Positions 45,487-56,135 of a stretch of 61,759 nt of DNA are shown in pieces. Positions within the stretch are counted from its first letter, which is position 1. Every line of letters starts with the position of its first letter. Location: positions 1 through 61,759 of the forward strand of contig CAWFFB010000004.1 in NCBI GenBank assembly GCA_963814975.1, written 5' to 3'. Under the pieces are notes generated by a model that had not been told where the DNA came from, made no database searches, and saw only the letters and a list, made by a program, of their open reading frames with translations. The DNA is from CAVUXJ01 sp963814975 (GTDB lineage: Bacteria; Acidobacteriota; Vicinamibacteria; Vicinamibacterales; CAVVIG01). A program made the position numbers and the translations under genes.

Positions 45487-48400
45487 GTGCGGAAAACGAC
45501 CCAGGCCATCGTCAGCGGTGCGATCCGGGACTTGCGCGATTCCTGGCGCGTGCTTGCCCAGACCGACCTCGTCTACAAGCTGATTTCGTTTGCGCTGCTC
45601 ACGCCGGGAACGCTGCTCCTGCTGCGCTGGGCAATGTCGCGCACCGGAACGTTGGTCGTCGCCGATACCGAGATCGCGACGTTCTTCCTCGGCACGCGAC
45701 AGGGCATTCTGGCGCTCATCGTCGTCGGCGCGATTCTGACGACCATCACGGCGCTCGAGATGACGTGTCTCATGGCGATCGGGCTTGCTGCCGCGAACGG
45801 CCGGCACCTGACTGCCAGAGGCGCGCTCGCGTTTGGCGCATCGCGGGCGCTGCTCGTACTCCGCCTGGCGGCGAACATCGTCGCACGTCTGCTCGTGGGC
45901 CTGCTGCCGTTCGCTGCAGCAGTTGGCGTCGTGTACTGGACCCTGCTGCGGTATCACGACATCAATTTCTATCTATCCCGACGGCCTCCCGAGTTCTGGA
46001 CGGCGGTGTCGATCGCGGCCGTGATTGTGGCCGTGCTCGCCGTCATCCTGTTGTGGACGATCGCGCGCTGGACGATGGCGCTGCCGCTCGTCCTGTTCGA
46101 GGGCGTCTCGCCGCGGCGTGCGCTGGCCGAGAGCTCCTCGCGGTCGGCCGGCCATCGCTCCATTGCCATTGCGGCGCTCGCCATGTGGGCCGCCCTCGCC
46201 TCGGCCCTCCTGGCCGTCGCCACGTGGGTGCCGGATTTCGTCGGCCGCGCTCTGGCGCCGGGTTTCAGCGGCTCGATGCAGACGCTTCTGGGGTTCATCG
46301 CGGGGCTCGTGCTGCTGTGGGCCGTGCTCGGCCTGGTTACGGCCGTGGTGAACGTCTCGATGCTCTCGCTCGTGCTGCTCCGGTTGTACCTCCGCGTGGT
46401 TGATCTTCGTGAACCTGGTGCGCTCCCGGAGCTGGGCGCGGATACCTGGGGAGGCGCGCGCCGATTATCGCGCGCCGTGAGGATCGGCGTGGTGGTCGTC
46501 TCGATCCTCGCCACGCTCGGCGCCGTGCTCGTCGTCGTGAACGTCGCGAGGCGGAATCAACAAGTCCTGGTCATCGCGCACCGCGGCGCGTCGGCCGCGG
46601 CGCCCGAGAACACGCTGGCGGCCTTTCGACTGGGCGCCGATCTTGGCGCCGACTTCGTCGAGCTCGACGTGCAGGAGTCCGAGGACGGCGAGGTCGTGGT
46701 CGTCCACGACAGCGACCTCATGAAGGTGGGCGGATCGCCGCTGAAGATCTGGGAGGCGCCGGCCGCGGCGCTGCGCGCGGTCGACATCGGCAGCCGCAAG
46801 GGGCCGCAGTTTGCCGGCGAGCGCGTGCCCACGCTCGCCGAGGTGTTCGCGCTCTGCAAGGGCCGGGTCCGCGTCGTCGTCGAGCTCAAGTCCTATGGGC
46901 ACTCCCAGCGGCTCGAAGAGCGCGTCGTCGAGATCGTCGAGGCCGCCGGCGTGGCGAACGACACCATCTTCATGTCGCTCGATCACGACATGATCCGCAG
47001 GCTCAAGCAGCTTCGACCTTCGTGGACAGTCGGCGTGCTCGTCGCAAAGGCCATCGGCGACCTCACCTCGCTCGGCGCCGATTTTCTCGCGGTCGAGGCC
47101 AGCCTGGCGACGCGGGGCTTCGTGCGGCGGGCGCATCGTGCCGGCCAGGACGTCTACGTGTGGACCGTCAACGATCCGGCCTGGATGTTCGCGTCGATGG
47201 CCAACGGCGTCGATGGGTTGATCACGGACCTTCCGGACGTCGCGCGCGAAGTGGTCGAACGCCGCGGCGGGATGAGCGATGCGCAGCGCATTCTCGTGGC
47301 GCTCCTCGTGGCGATGGGCGCGAAGACCGAGTCGCTCGTTGCCGAGGAGGCGGTGCAGCCGTACACGCTCGCCGCCCGGACCGTGCTGCCCGCCGGCATC
47401 TATCGTCAGGGCACTCCGCCGTCGGGGGCGTTCTTCACCTCGGCCGAGCGCGCAACGGCAGCCGCCAACGGTGTACGTGGGCCGGCCGAGGGTCCGTACC
47501 TGGCCGGGCAGCCGCTGCAGGGCGTGTCGAGCATGGTGCCGGCCGGCGACGGCACGTGGTGGGCGCTGGCCGACAACGGATATGGAGCCCGTGCGAATTC
47601 GGCGGATTTCCAGCTGGTCATCCACCGGCTCGATCCGCGCTGGGGCGATGCCGCCGGGCCGCGCGTCCTGGCCACCACAATCCTCCGCGACCCCGATCGT
47701 CGAATCCCGTGGACCATCGTGTGCGATCAGAAGACGGGCACGCCGCTGCCGGCGTTCTCATTCAACGTGCTGCCGCCCCCGCCGCCTGCGTGCGGCGGCG
47801 ACGCGTCCGCGCGGATCCTGACCGGCTTCGATCTCGATCCGGAATCGTTCGTGCGCGCGCCCGATGGCACCTTCTGGGTGAGCGAGGAATTCGGTCCGTT
47901 CCTGGTTCACGTCGCGAACGACGGGCGCGTGCTGGCGCCGCCGGTTCAGATTCCGGGCGTACGCTCGCCGCAGAACCCGTTCCTCAGGATTTCGGAACGC
48001 GGGCGCGCCGAACGGCCCACGCTGGCCACGAGCCGCGGTTTCGAAGGGCTGGCGATCAGCCCCGACGGTTCGACGCTCTACGCGCAGCTCGAGGGCGCCG
48101 TGGCCGGCGACGATCCACGCGACCTGCGTCTCTACGCGTACGACATCGCGCAAGGTGCGCTCGCGCCTGCGTTCTTCACGGTGCGCCTGGATGCGCCGAG
48201 CCAGACCGTGGATCTCGCGAGCCTCACCGACCCCTCCGGTGCCAGGGTCTATCCGGGAGTCACGCGCGCCGCCATCAGGCCCGCTTGCGATCGGCGAGCT
48301 GAAGGCGGTGAACGATCATCAACTGCTGCTCATCGAGCGCGACAACCTGGGCGACGATGAGGCGCCGCCGCGGGTGAAGAAGATATTCCTGTTGACCCTG

Positions 48401-48712
48401 CCGCCCGCGCGCGAGGGGGCGGTCGCGAAGACCCAGCTCGTCGACCTGCTGGCGATTCCCGATCCGTCGGGTCTCGGCGGGGAGATGAACTTCTTCCGGC
48501 TACCGTTCTACACCATCGAGTCCGTGCACGTGGTGGACGAGCGCACGCTCCTCGTCGCCTCCGACAACAACTTCCCGTTTTCCAGCGGGCGCTCTCGCAG
48601 CCGAAGCCTCGATCGGAAAGGACCGCTCGCGGCCGACGATACCGACATCATCCTGATTCGACTCGGCACGTCGCTCGACGTCGATCGCCGGCTCCTGCAA
48701 AGCAGCCGGTGA
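45487..48712 (+). CDS. Membrane-GDPD-esterase-like triple-domain protein, one frameshift
   Basis: About 1,074 residues from GTG 45487. Residues 1-360 form a GDPD membrane domain with six or more helices (LISFALLTPGTLLLLRWAMS, ILALIVVGAILTTITALEM, SIAAVIVAVLAVILLWTIAR). Residues 363-595 are the glycerophosphodiester phosphodiesterase barrel: VIAHRGASAAAPENT, DFVELDVQESEDGEVVVVHD, RVVVELKSY, DVYVWTVND. From about 610 to the end is an esterase-like-of-phytase domain (PEGIA-like RGFEGLAISPDGSTLYAQLE, FDLDPESFVRAPDGTFWVSE, VDERTLLVASDNNFPFSSGR, ADDTDIILIRLG). A frame change near 48285 joins the last 140 residues. Likely hydrolyses glycerophosphodiesters at the cell surface. Confidence 0.87.
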
Positions 48713-49054
48713 CCGGGAGGAGTGATCGAGGATCGCCCGCGACCGTAGTCGTGAACGTCAAGGTCTAGCGCGAGCAATACGTGTTGATCCGACGCAATCT
48801 CGTCGACGGCGCGCTTCGGGGGTGCAAACGTGCGGAAGACTCTGAACCGTATCTCCCTCGTCAAAGCGGAGCGATTTAAGCCTTGCCCGACAAGACCGCC
48901 AGGCAGATCGCGACCCAAATCGGTTGCACCAACAGCGACGTCGGGACCATCAGGAACCAGGTGCAGACAACCACCCACCTGGATCTGCCGCCTCCCGTGA
49001 ACGGGAAGGACGGGAACGCCATCTTCGCGAGCCTGAGCCCGCCCGATGTGTTCT

Positions 49055-49185
49055 CTTGTGAGCGTGCCCGCCGATGGTGAAGAACGCCTTCTGGAGGACC
49101 TCCGGCGTCATGCCGATCCCGTTGTCGGTGATGGTCATCGGGAGCTGTGAGCATCACGCTAAGAGTGACGGCGCTCGCGTCGGTG
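49055..49185 (-). pseudogene. GHKL ATPase-domain scrap
   Basis: Minus strand reads AVTLSVMLTAP and, one frame away, MTITDNGIGMTPEVLQKAFF with TIGGHAHKR, the DNGIGM G1 box of Hsp90/MutL/histidine-kinase ATPases. Neither the N-box helix nor the rest of the domain is present. The surrounding 48713-49385 otherwise holds no supported gene. Confidence 0.55.
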
Positions 49186-49385
49186 GCGACTGGCCGGTAG
49201 GCGCGTGTGGGCCTCGCGTTATGCAGTTCGGCCTCATCGCCGACGCCGAACTTCCGACAAGTATCCAGCAATTAATCGCTTGGCGGATCTCCCCGGGTGG
49301 CGGCGATTTGGCGTTATGCTGCGGGCACCGTGGGACGCCCGGTAGCGATACGCAGTTCGGGCTACTGTTGCTTAGGCCGACCAGC

Positions 49386-50189
49386 ATGACAGCCACCAAG
49401 CTCCGTACCGCGAATGTCGGTGAGTACACAATCGCGTACAGGGAGACCGGGCACGGCACGGCACTGGTCCTTCTCCACGGCTTTCTCTGTGATTCTCGGT
49501 GTTGGAGGCGTCAACTCGAGGGGCTATCAGACCAGTTCAGGGTCGTGGCGTGGGACGCACCAGGAGCAGGGGCGTCCTCCGATCCGCCCGAAACGTTCAC
49601 CACAATGGACTACGCGTGTTGCCTCGCTGGGTTCCTCGACGTTCTCGGCATCGAGCGCGCGCATATCGTCGGTCTCTCCTGGGGCGGGATTCTGGCTCAG
49701 GAGTTCTACCGCCTGTATCCCGATCGTCTACGCTGCCTCGTTCTGGCCGACACGTACGCGGGCTGGAAGGGCTCGCTTCCCGAGCCGGTGTGGCGGCAGC
49801 GGCTGGAGAGTTGCTTGCGTGACTCGACAGGGCCTGCCGCAGCCCTCGTGGCCAATATGCTTCCGGGGATGTTCACGGACAGCGTCGCGGAAGACGTTCC
49901 GCTCGAGCTGTCGGCCATCATGGCGGAGTTCCACCCGATTGGTTTCCGCGTGATGTCGAGGTCATCGGCCGAGATGGACACCAGAGAGCTGTTGCCTGGA
50001 GTTGACGCGCCGACGTTGCTGTTGTGGGGTGACGACGATCGGCGCAGCCCGATGGGCGTCGCGGAACAGCTGTCTGCCGCGATTCCCGCCGCGGAGCTTG
50101 CGATCATCCAGCAGGCCGGACACGTCAGCAATATGGAGCAACCCGTAGCCTTCAATGCCCATGTCCGCCGCTTCTGCCTGGGCCCATGA
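49386..50189 (+). CDS. Alpha/beta hydrolase
   Basis: 267 residues, intact, from ATG 49386. Fold markers: GTALVLLHGFLCDSRCWRRQ, FRVVAWDAPGAGASSDPPET, AHIVGLSWGGILAQEFYRLY (nucleophile Ser in GLSWGG), PTLLLWGDDDRRSP (acid) and IIQQAGHVSNMEQPVAF (His). The complete triad is visible. It belongs to the broad group of hydrolases and C-C hydrolases such as 3-oxoadipate enol-lactonase-like proteins; the substrate is not predictable. Confidence 0.9.
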   Translation: MTATKLRTANVGEYTIAYRETGHGTALVLLHGFLCDSRCWRRQLEGLSDQFRVVAWDAPGAGASSDPPETFTTMDYACCLAGFLDVLGIERAHIVGLSWGGILAQEFYRLYPDRLRCLVLADTYAGWKGSLPEPVWRQRLESCLRDSTGPAAALVANMLPGMFTDSVAEDVPLELSAIMAEFHPIGFRVMSRSSAEMDTRELLPGVDAPTLLLWGDDDRRSPMGVAEQLSAAIPAAELAIIQQAGHVSNMEQPVAFNAHVRRFCLGP

Positions 50190-50269
50190 TGCAGCCTGAC
50201 TCGCGAATGGAGCCGACGCCCGCTATCGCTCGCGCGGCTCATTCGCAGGGGCGTTGGGCAGACGGGATC

Positions 50270-50590
50270 ATGCCGACCCTGATCAGTCCGGTTGACGACC
50301 TCCGGGACGCCTTCTTCGCAAGGCCACCGAGTTCGAGGATCAGGACGAGCCGCGTTACATGGTGGAAGCCAAAGACTTCTCGACGTACCTTGCGGCGCTG
50401 CGGGAGCGGAGCGTGGTGAAGGACTGCCGGCCGAATGGGTTTCCGATTCTCACTTCTGGCTTGTGGACAAGGATCGTATCCCTCGGGTGCAGCCGGCTCC
50501 GCCATCGGCTAACCCCGGCGCTTCAGTGTGAGGGCGGGCACATTGGCTACGACGTGCGGCCATCAGAGCGGCGGAAGGGTAATGAGACTG
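50270..50590 (+). pseudogene. GNAT acetyltransferase, broken
   Basis: ATG 50270 opens MPTLISPVDDLRDAFFA. After frame changes, FEDQDEPRYMVEAKDFSTYL and DSHFWLVDKDRI follow, then CSRLRHRLTPALQCEGGHIG with YDVRPSERRKG, the acetyl-CoA-binding A motif. Sequence after RKGN no longer matches, so the last 50 residues of a normal GNAT are lost. At least three frame changes plus the missing 3' end make this a likely pseudogene. Confidence 0.62.
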
Positions 50591-50609
50591 GACGGCGTGC
50601 GTCGATCGC

Positions 50610-50825
50610 TCAAGGGTTTTGTAGCAGGACGACCTGTCCTTTGGTCTCGTCGAGCCACGAGAACACAGCTTTCCTTACCTTGCCGGTGTGGTTCTCGCTA
50701 AAGTGATCGCCGACAATGAAATAGACGGCCGCCGGCCTAGTTATGGCAGGGTCGAGTCAACGCTGAAAACGGCTCGATGTAGGTGATCGCATATCGCCAT
50801 CGAAAGCCACATACGAAGCTTCATG
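50610..50825 (-). pseudogene. Broken hypothetical gene
   Basis: The 3' part reads VYFIVGDHFSENHTGKVRKA with VFSWLDETKGQVVLLQNP-stop at 50610-50612. Further upstream in other frames come SYVAFDGDM and ITYIEPFSALTRP. Protein-like composition suggests one disrupted gene, but no family is recognised and no start is clear. It is convergent with the GNAT remnant. Confidence 0.4.
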
Positions 50826-50913
50826 ATTCCTGACGCCCTGGTGAGTCCGCATCCGATTCGAGACTGGTCCAGTCAGATCGCTCTCCTGCCTGCATTCGAG
50901 TTGGACGACGGGA

Positions 50914-51123
50914 TTAGCCCTTTGGTAGGAGTTCCTGCTCGATCAGATCCAGGGCCGATAGCCAATCCGCTTTGTCCGTTTCGTTCATCCTCGACGCCAA
51001 CGAAGTCACTTTCCGATCCGCGGAGAGCGTCACCCGCAACGCGTGGTCGCCGTCGCGACGCTGTAGACGTTGCAAGTACGTGCGTAATGTCGTGATGAAT
51101 CTTTTCTCGGACGGTGGCGCCAT
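50914..51123 (-). CDS. Small hypothetical, intact copy of a duplicated gene
   Basis: 69 residues: MAPPSEKRFITTLRTYLQRL, RRDGDHALRVTLSADRKVTS and NETDKADWLSALDLIEQELL. Predicted all-helical. A truncated, mutated copy lies at 34370-34525, and conservation between them is at codon level, which supports real coding. Function unknown. Confidence 0.6.
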   Translation of the reverse strand: MAPPSEKRFITTLRTYLQRLQRRDGDHALRVTLSADRKVTSLASRMNETDKADWLSALDLIEQELLPKG

Positions 51124-51418
51124 ATCGACACGATGGAGCCGGTGAATGATAGAAGGTCACCCAAGCCCGGAGGGACCGTCCGGGGTGCCAGGGCTGCTCG
51201 GGCGTTTCTCGGCGTTCCTCCTCCCAAGAGGTCGCAACGTCGGGGGTCGGTAGAGCGAGACCCTCTGGCCGATCTCCCGGCGCGCGGCAGCATCCGAAGA
51301 TCCCAACCGCGCATCCCACTCGCCCCCCGACGTTGCTGCCGACAGATTTGCAGAGATGCTTGCCGCCGCCCAAGGGTGTGACGAGTCGGCAGTGGGTCAT
51401 CAGTTTGAAAAAGGGTAC

Positions 51419-51826
51419 CTATTGTTTGGGTGTTGCAGGTTTCGGAATCACTCCCCCAGGCGCGGTAATCACGCCTAGCTTGACCAGCACGCCGATCCAA
51501 TCTGCGTTCGCATGGTGCAACACAATTTTGCCGTCGACAATCTGATCCATGAGCAGAACACTCCACGTCAGTTCTTGGTTCGTCGGCGCAACTCCGAACA
51601 GGGTTCCACGATGAGTGCCGCGAAGCGTCGCTCGGGTCGCGACGGTATCGCCCTCCGCCACCTGGTGCTCAATGGTCGTCTGAAGATCAGGAAAAGCGCC
51701 GCGGATGATTGGCTGTCGCACCACCGTTGCATACAGTCCCGGATGCTCTTTCAATGCATCAAAGTTCTGGTGGTCAAGAGCTTCCAAAATCCCACGGACG
51801 ATCGCCTTGTTTTCTTCCATCGACAT
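51419..51826 (-). CDS. SnoaL-like ester cyclase
   Basis: 135 residues from 51826. NKAIVRGILEALDHQNFDAL, LYATVVRQPIIRGAFPDLQT, TIEHQVAEGDTVATRATLRG and HRGTLFGVAPTNQELTWSVL are the standard SnoaL ester-cyclase pattern, with MDQIVDGKIVLHHANADWIG at the end. Active-site acid/base residues of polyketide cyclases (His/Asp) appear partly kept. A stand-alone gene, so the substrate is unknown. Confidence 0.85.
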   Translation of the reverse strand: MSMEENKAIVRGILEALDHQNFDALKEHPGLYATVVRQPIIRGAFPDLQTTIEHQVAEGDTVATRATLRGTHRGTLFGVAPTNQELTWSVLLMDQIVDGKIVLHHANADWIGVLVKLGVITAPGGVIPKPATPKQ

Positions 51827-51928
51827 TGGTTATGTCCCTGCAACTAGGGATGGGAATCATGGAACGGTCCAATAATTCCGATTTTTCCATTTTTCCCATC
51901 GTGTGTTCCTTGCTAAACATTCGCCGGA

Positions 51929-52771
51929 TCAATCCCGCGGGATATCAGTGATCGTTACGTGGCGACCTTTCTTCGAGAGCACTTGCGCTATCTTCTCCAG
52001 GACAGCTTCGCTGACACCCTTGCCACCGACCACCTTGCGCGTGGTCTTTGCGTGCGGTCCCCCTTGGCGCTCGAACTCTCGCGGCGTCCACTTCCTGTCG
52101 TCGAGAGCTCGGAGTAGCCATTTCGCTCGTAACGGAAACGTCCGTTGCGGCCTGGCTGCAGGTTTCGCAACGCCAACCGAGCCGACCACTGGGTTCGCCG
52201 CCTGTGCGTCCCTCAACTGGCGCATTTCTTCCTCGCGTGTCGTGCGACAGCGGCGGATCTCGGCTTTATAGTGCTGAACCAGCGCGGCGAGTTGCTCTCT
52301 CATCCAGCGCAGTTCAATCTCGACAAGGTGTCGGGGAAGGTTAAGTTTCAGCAGTAGGCGGGCGTTCGACTCAAGTAATGCGTCGGCATATCCAACAAGC
52401 CAGGCGTCTGTCTGGCGGACGTCGGCATCGGTCAGGACCACTTGGGCGGCGCGCTCAGCCCACACCTCGAACTCATCGGTCAGAAGCTCCCGGTGTTTAT
52501 CACCGTAAATGGCAGTGAACTGCTCCATTTCGTCGATGGTTCGAGGCGATTTGCTGTTTAGGGCTTGCTGCGAAACAAGCCAGTCAGCCTTAACGCGAGC
52601 GACTTTTTCCTCCGCGATGCGCGTGGCACGCGCCCACATCTCATGAGGCCCAGAGCCGGCCGGAAACGGGTTTAGTTCAACCGGATCCCCGGTGGACGCA
52701 AATCCCAACGGCAGTTGAAAGAGCGCGGGGTCTAGCGGAAGAGATTCAGGGCGAGTCGGATTATCGGCCAC
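51929..52771 (-). CDS. Hypothetical protein with C-terminal helix-turn-helix-like domain
   Basis: 280 residues, intact. Residues 1-45 are Pro-rich. About 45-185 is mostly helical (ATRIAEEKVARVKADWLVSQ, DEMEQFTAIYGDKHRELLTD, HLVEIELRWMREQLAALVQH). About 215-280 reads AKWLLRALDDRKWTPREFER then HAKTTRKVVGGKGVSEAVLE and KIAQVLSKKGRHVTITDIP, resembling an XRE-type HTH. Visibly lower GC codon use than the flanking operons suggests acquired DNA. No family name can be given; a DNA-binding role is inferred. Confidence 0.65.
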   Translation of the reverse strand: MADNPTRPESLPLDPALFQLPLGFASTGDPVELNPFPAGSGPHEMWARATRIAEEKVARVKADWLVSQQALNSKSPRTIDEMEQFTAIYGDKHRELLTDEFEVWAERAAQVVLTDADVRQTDAWLVGYADALLESNARLLLKLNLPRHLVEIELRWMREQLAALVQHYKAEIRRCRTTREEEMRQLRDAQAANPVVGSVGVAKPAARPQRTFPLRAKWLLRALDDRKWTPREFERQGGPHAKTTRKVVGGKGVSEAVLEKIAQVLSKKGRHVTITDIPRD

Positions 52772-53040
52772 GTTCGCTCCCTTGGCGAATCCCCTGCACT
52801 GGAACGGGCCGCCAGCCGCGCAGGGTCCGCGGCTGGTCGCTCTGGTTCATGGGCCAGAACTAGGCGGCCACCGACAGTGTACGGCAGCTTTTCCCATTCC
52901 GCACCCGTCGCGACACGTACCGTCGCAGCTAAGAGCCGCTACTGAATCTTCGCGTATCACGGCACGCGCGGATCCCGCAGCCATATACAGCGCGTGGACG
53001 TCGCGTTCGATCTGTCGCGCCCATCCCCGCAGACCCTCCC

Positions 53041-56000
53041 TTATGGTGATGTAGGTTCCCGTTCGAACCATTGGTACAGCGTCGGCAACAGGAGCAGGGT
53101 CAGAATCGTGGACGTGATCAGCCCGCCGATCACAACGGTGGCTAGTGGTCGCTGCACTTCCGCGCCGGCAGAAGTCGCCAGCGCCATCGGCATGAACCCG
53201 AGACTGGCCACGAGGGCCGTCATCAGCACCGGCCGCAAGCGGGTCTCGGCGCCGATGGTCACGGCTTCGTCCAGTGACCGTCCGCGCTGCCGCAGATCGT
53301 TGATGTAGCTGACCATCACCACGCCGTTGAGCACGGCGACCCCGAACAGCGCGATAAACCCGACGCCAGCCGATATGGAAAATGGCAGACCGCGCGCCGC
53401 CAGGGCCAGCACACCGCCGACAACCGCAAACGGAACGCCGGTATAGACGATCAGCGCGTCGCGTACCGACCCGAATGCGCTGAACAGCAGGATAAAGATC
53501 AGGAATAATCCGATCGGCACCACGATTAGCAGGCGCGCCGATGCCCGTTGGAGATTTTCGAACTGGCCGCCCCACGTCACGTAATAGCCCGCTGGCAAAG
53601 TCACCTGAGTAGCGAGCGCCTGTTGCGCGTCAGCGACGAAACTCCCAATATCGCGCCCACGTACATTCATCTCGATGGCGATGCGCCGGCGCGTGTCCTC
53701 CCGTGAGATCTGTGCCGGGCCCTTCCACAAGCTCGATCGCGGCAAGTTCTGAGAGCGGGACGCGGGCGCCGCCTGGAGTATCGAGCACCAGGTTCCTGAT
53801 CGCCTCCTCACTGCGGCCGGCGATCTCATCGAACTTGACGGTCAGTCCAAACCGTTGCTCGCCTCGGTATATCAGGCCGGCATCCTTGCCAGCGGAGATG
53901 GCCTCGACGAGGTCGTTGACGTCCTCGATGTTCGCGCCGTAGCGGGCGATGGCTTCACGGTTCGGGGTGATCTGCAACTGGGGGAGTCCAGCGACCTGCT
54001 CAACTTTCACGTCCTGAGCACCTTGGACGCGCCCGACGACCTGCGCAATCCGCTCCGCGGTGCGTCGCAGTATCTCCAAATCGTCGCCAAAGAGCTTGAT
54101 GGCGATATCCGACCGGACGCCGGAGATCAACTCGGACATCCGCATCTCGATCGGCTGCGAAAAGCTGAATGCGCCTTCCGGTGCCCCACGTTCCAAGGCT
54201 TCCGACATCTTCTCGACGAGTTCTTCCCGCGTCGTCGCACTCGTCCATTCGTCGCGCGGTTTCAGGGCAATCAACACGTCGGCGGCGTCCACACCGACTG
54301 GGTCGGTCGCCAATTCCGCGCGCCCGATCTTGCTCACGATATTCGTGACTTCGGGAAACTGTCGAAGCGTCCGTTCGGCGGCCGAGTAGACACGAACCGA
54401 TTCCGTGAGTGAGGCGCTCGGTAACAGACGGGCTTCCATCGCCAAGGCGCCCTCATCGAGGCGGGGAATGAATTCGGCGCCCAGGAATGGAAAGACCGCG
54501 ACACTGACGGCGAGCAGCGTGACGGCCACCACCAGGGCGACCACGCGCCGGGTGCGCACACACCCAAGCGCCGGGCGGTACCAGCGTTTGGCGCTCCTGA
54601 TGATCGGGCTTTCCGCTTCTGACACCTTGCCGCGCAGAACGAAGGTCAGGGCGGCCGGGATAAACGTCAGCGACAGGATCAACGACCCGAGGAGCGCAAA
54701 CACCACGGTCAGCGCCATGGGACGGAACATCTTTCCTTCAATGCCGGTCAGCGTCAGCAGCGGCAGGTACACAATCGTGATGATGGCCACCGCGAAGACG
54801 ACTGGCCGGCCCACTTCAAGGCACCCTGCGAGGATGGTCTCGGTTGGAGTCTCGTTTGGATGATGGCGTTGCGCCTCAACGCGGCGACGGACGGCGTTCT
54901 CCACCATCACGACGGCCCCGTCCACAATGAGCCCAAAATCAAGGGCGCCCGAGGCTCATGAGGTTGCCGGAGACGTTGAACACGCGCATCAACGTCGCCG
55001 CAAACAACATGGACAGGGGAATGATCGTGGCGACGAGGAGCGCCCCCCGCCAATGGCCGAGCAGGAGGATGAGCACGACGACGACAAGCACCGCGCCTTC
55101 GATCAGATTTCGGCGCACCGTCGCGATCGTGCGATCGACGAGCTCCGTGCGATCGTAGAAGGGCACGAGCTCGACGCCCTTCGGCAGCGTGCGTTTGATG
55201 TCCTCGATACGCGTTCTTACGCGCTGGACGACGGAACGCGAGTTCTCTCCGACGAGCATGATGGCGATGCCGGCGACGATTTCGCCATTGCCTTGGGCGG
55301 TCACGGCGCCCTGGCGGAGCGCGCCGCCCGCGGCGACCTCTCCAAGATCGCCGACGTAGACGGGCGCACCGTTTTTCCCCGTCTTGACGACGATGCGCCG
55401 GAGATCGTCGATGGACGCCGCGAGTCCGATGGACCGCAGGACGTACTGCTCGGGACCGTGCTCGATGTAGCCGCCGCCGACGTTCGCGTTATTCCGCGTG
55501 ACGGAGTCGTACACATCGCGGAGGCTCAGATCGTACGCCTGGAGCCGCTCCGGGTTGACCCGAATCTGAAATTGCCGCTCAATGCCGCCGAAGCTGTTGA
55601 TTTCCGTGATGCCGGGCACGCTGAGGAGTTGCCGTCGTACGTCCCAGTCCTGAATCGTGCGAAGGTCCGCAAGGTCGAAGGCACTTCCCGGCGTGGCCCG
55701 CAGTTCGTACTGGTAGATCTCTCCAAGGCCGGTCGCGATCGGTCCCATTTCAGGAGTCCCAACGGACTCCGGAATGTCGTCGCGGGCTTGCGACAGGCGC
55801 TCGAGCACGAGTTGCCGCGCGGCGTAGATGTCCGTGTTCTCGCTGAACACCACCGTGACGGCCGAGAGGCCAAACATCGATACCGATCGAAGCTCGATGA
55901 TGCCGGGCAGTCCCGACATGGCGACTTCCACGGGAAACGTGATCAGGCGTTCGACCTCGGTCGCGGCGAGAGCCGGCGCCGACGTCAGGACCTGCACCTG

Positions 56001-56135
56001 CACGTTCGTGACGTCCGGCACGGCGTCGAGCGGCAGCTGCGAAAGACTGTAACCGCCTGCCCCGGCCATCATGACGACGAGCAGCATCACGAGGAGCCGC
56101 TGCGCGACCGCAAACCTGATCAAGCCCGCGACCAT
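53041..56135 (-). CDS. czcA: Heavy-metal efflux RND transporter CzcA/CusA type, two frameshifts
   Basis: Inner-membrane proton-driven pump, about 1,031 residues. ATG 56135 starts MVAGLIRFAVAQRLLVMLLV, and the HME-RND blocks follow: PLDAVPDVTNVQVQVLTSAP, ELRSVSMFGLSAVTVVFSEN, NANVGGGYIEHGPEQYVLRS, VELVPFYDRTELVDRTIATV. A frame change near 54945 breaks the expected DFGLIVDGAVVMVENAVRR; then PVVFAVAIITIVYLPLLTLT and FIPRLDEGALAMEARLLPSA. A second near 53710 leads into VRGRDIGSFVADAQQALATQ, FENLQRASARLLIVVPIGLF and LLLPTLYQWFERE-stop. All parts of the pump are present. The stop of czcB overlaps its start. Confidence 0.93.
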
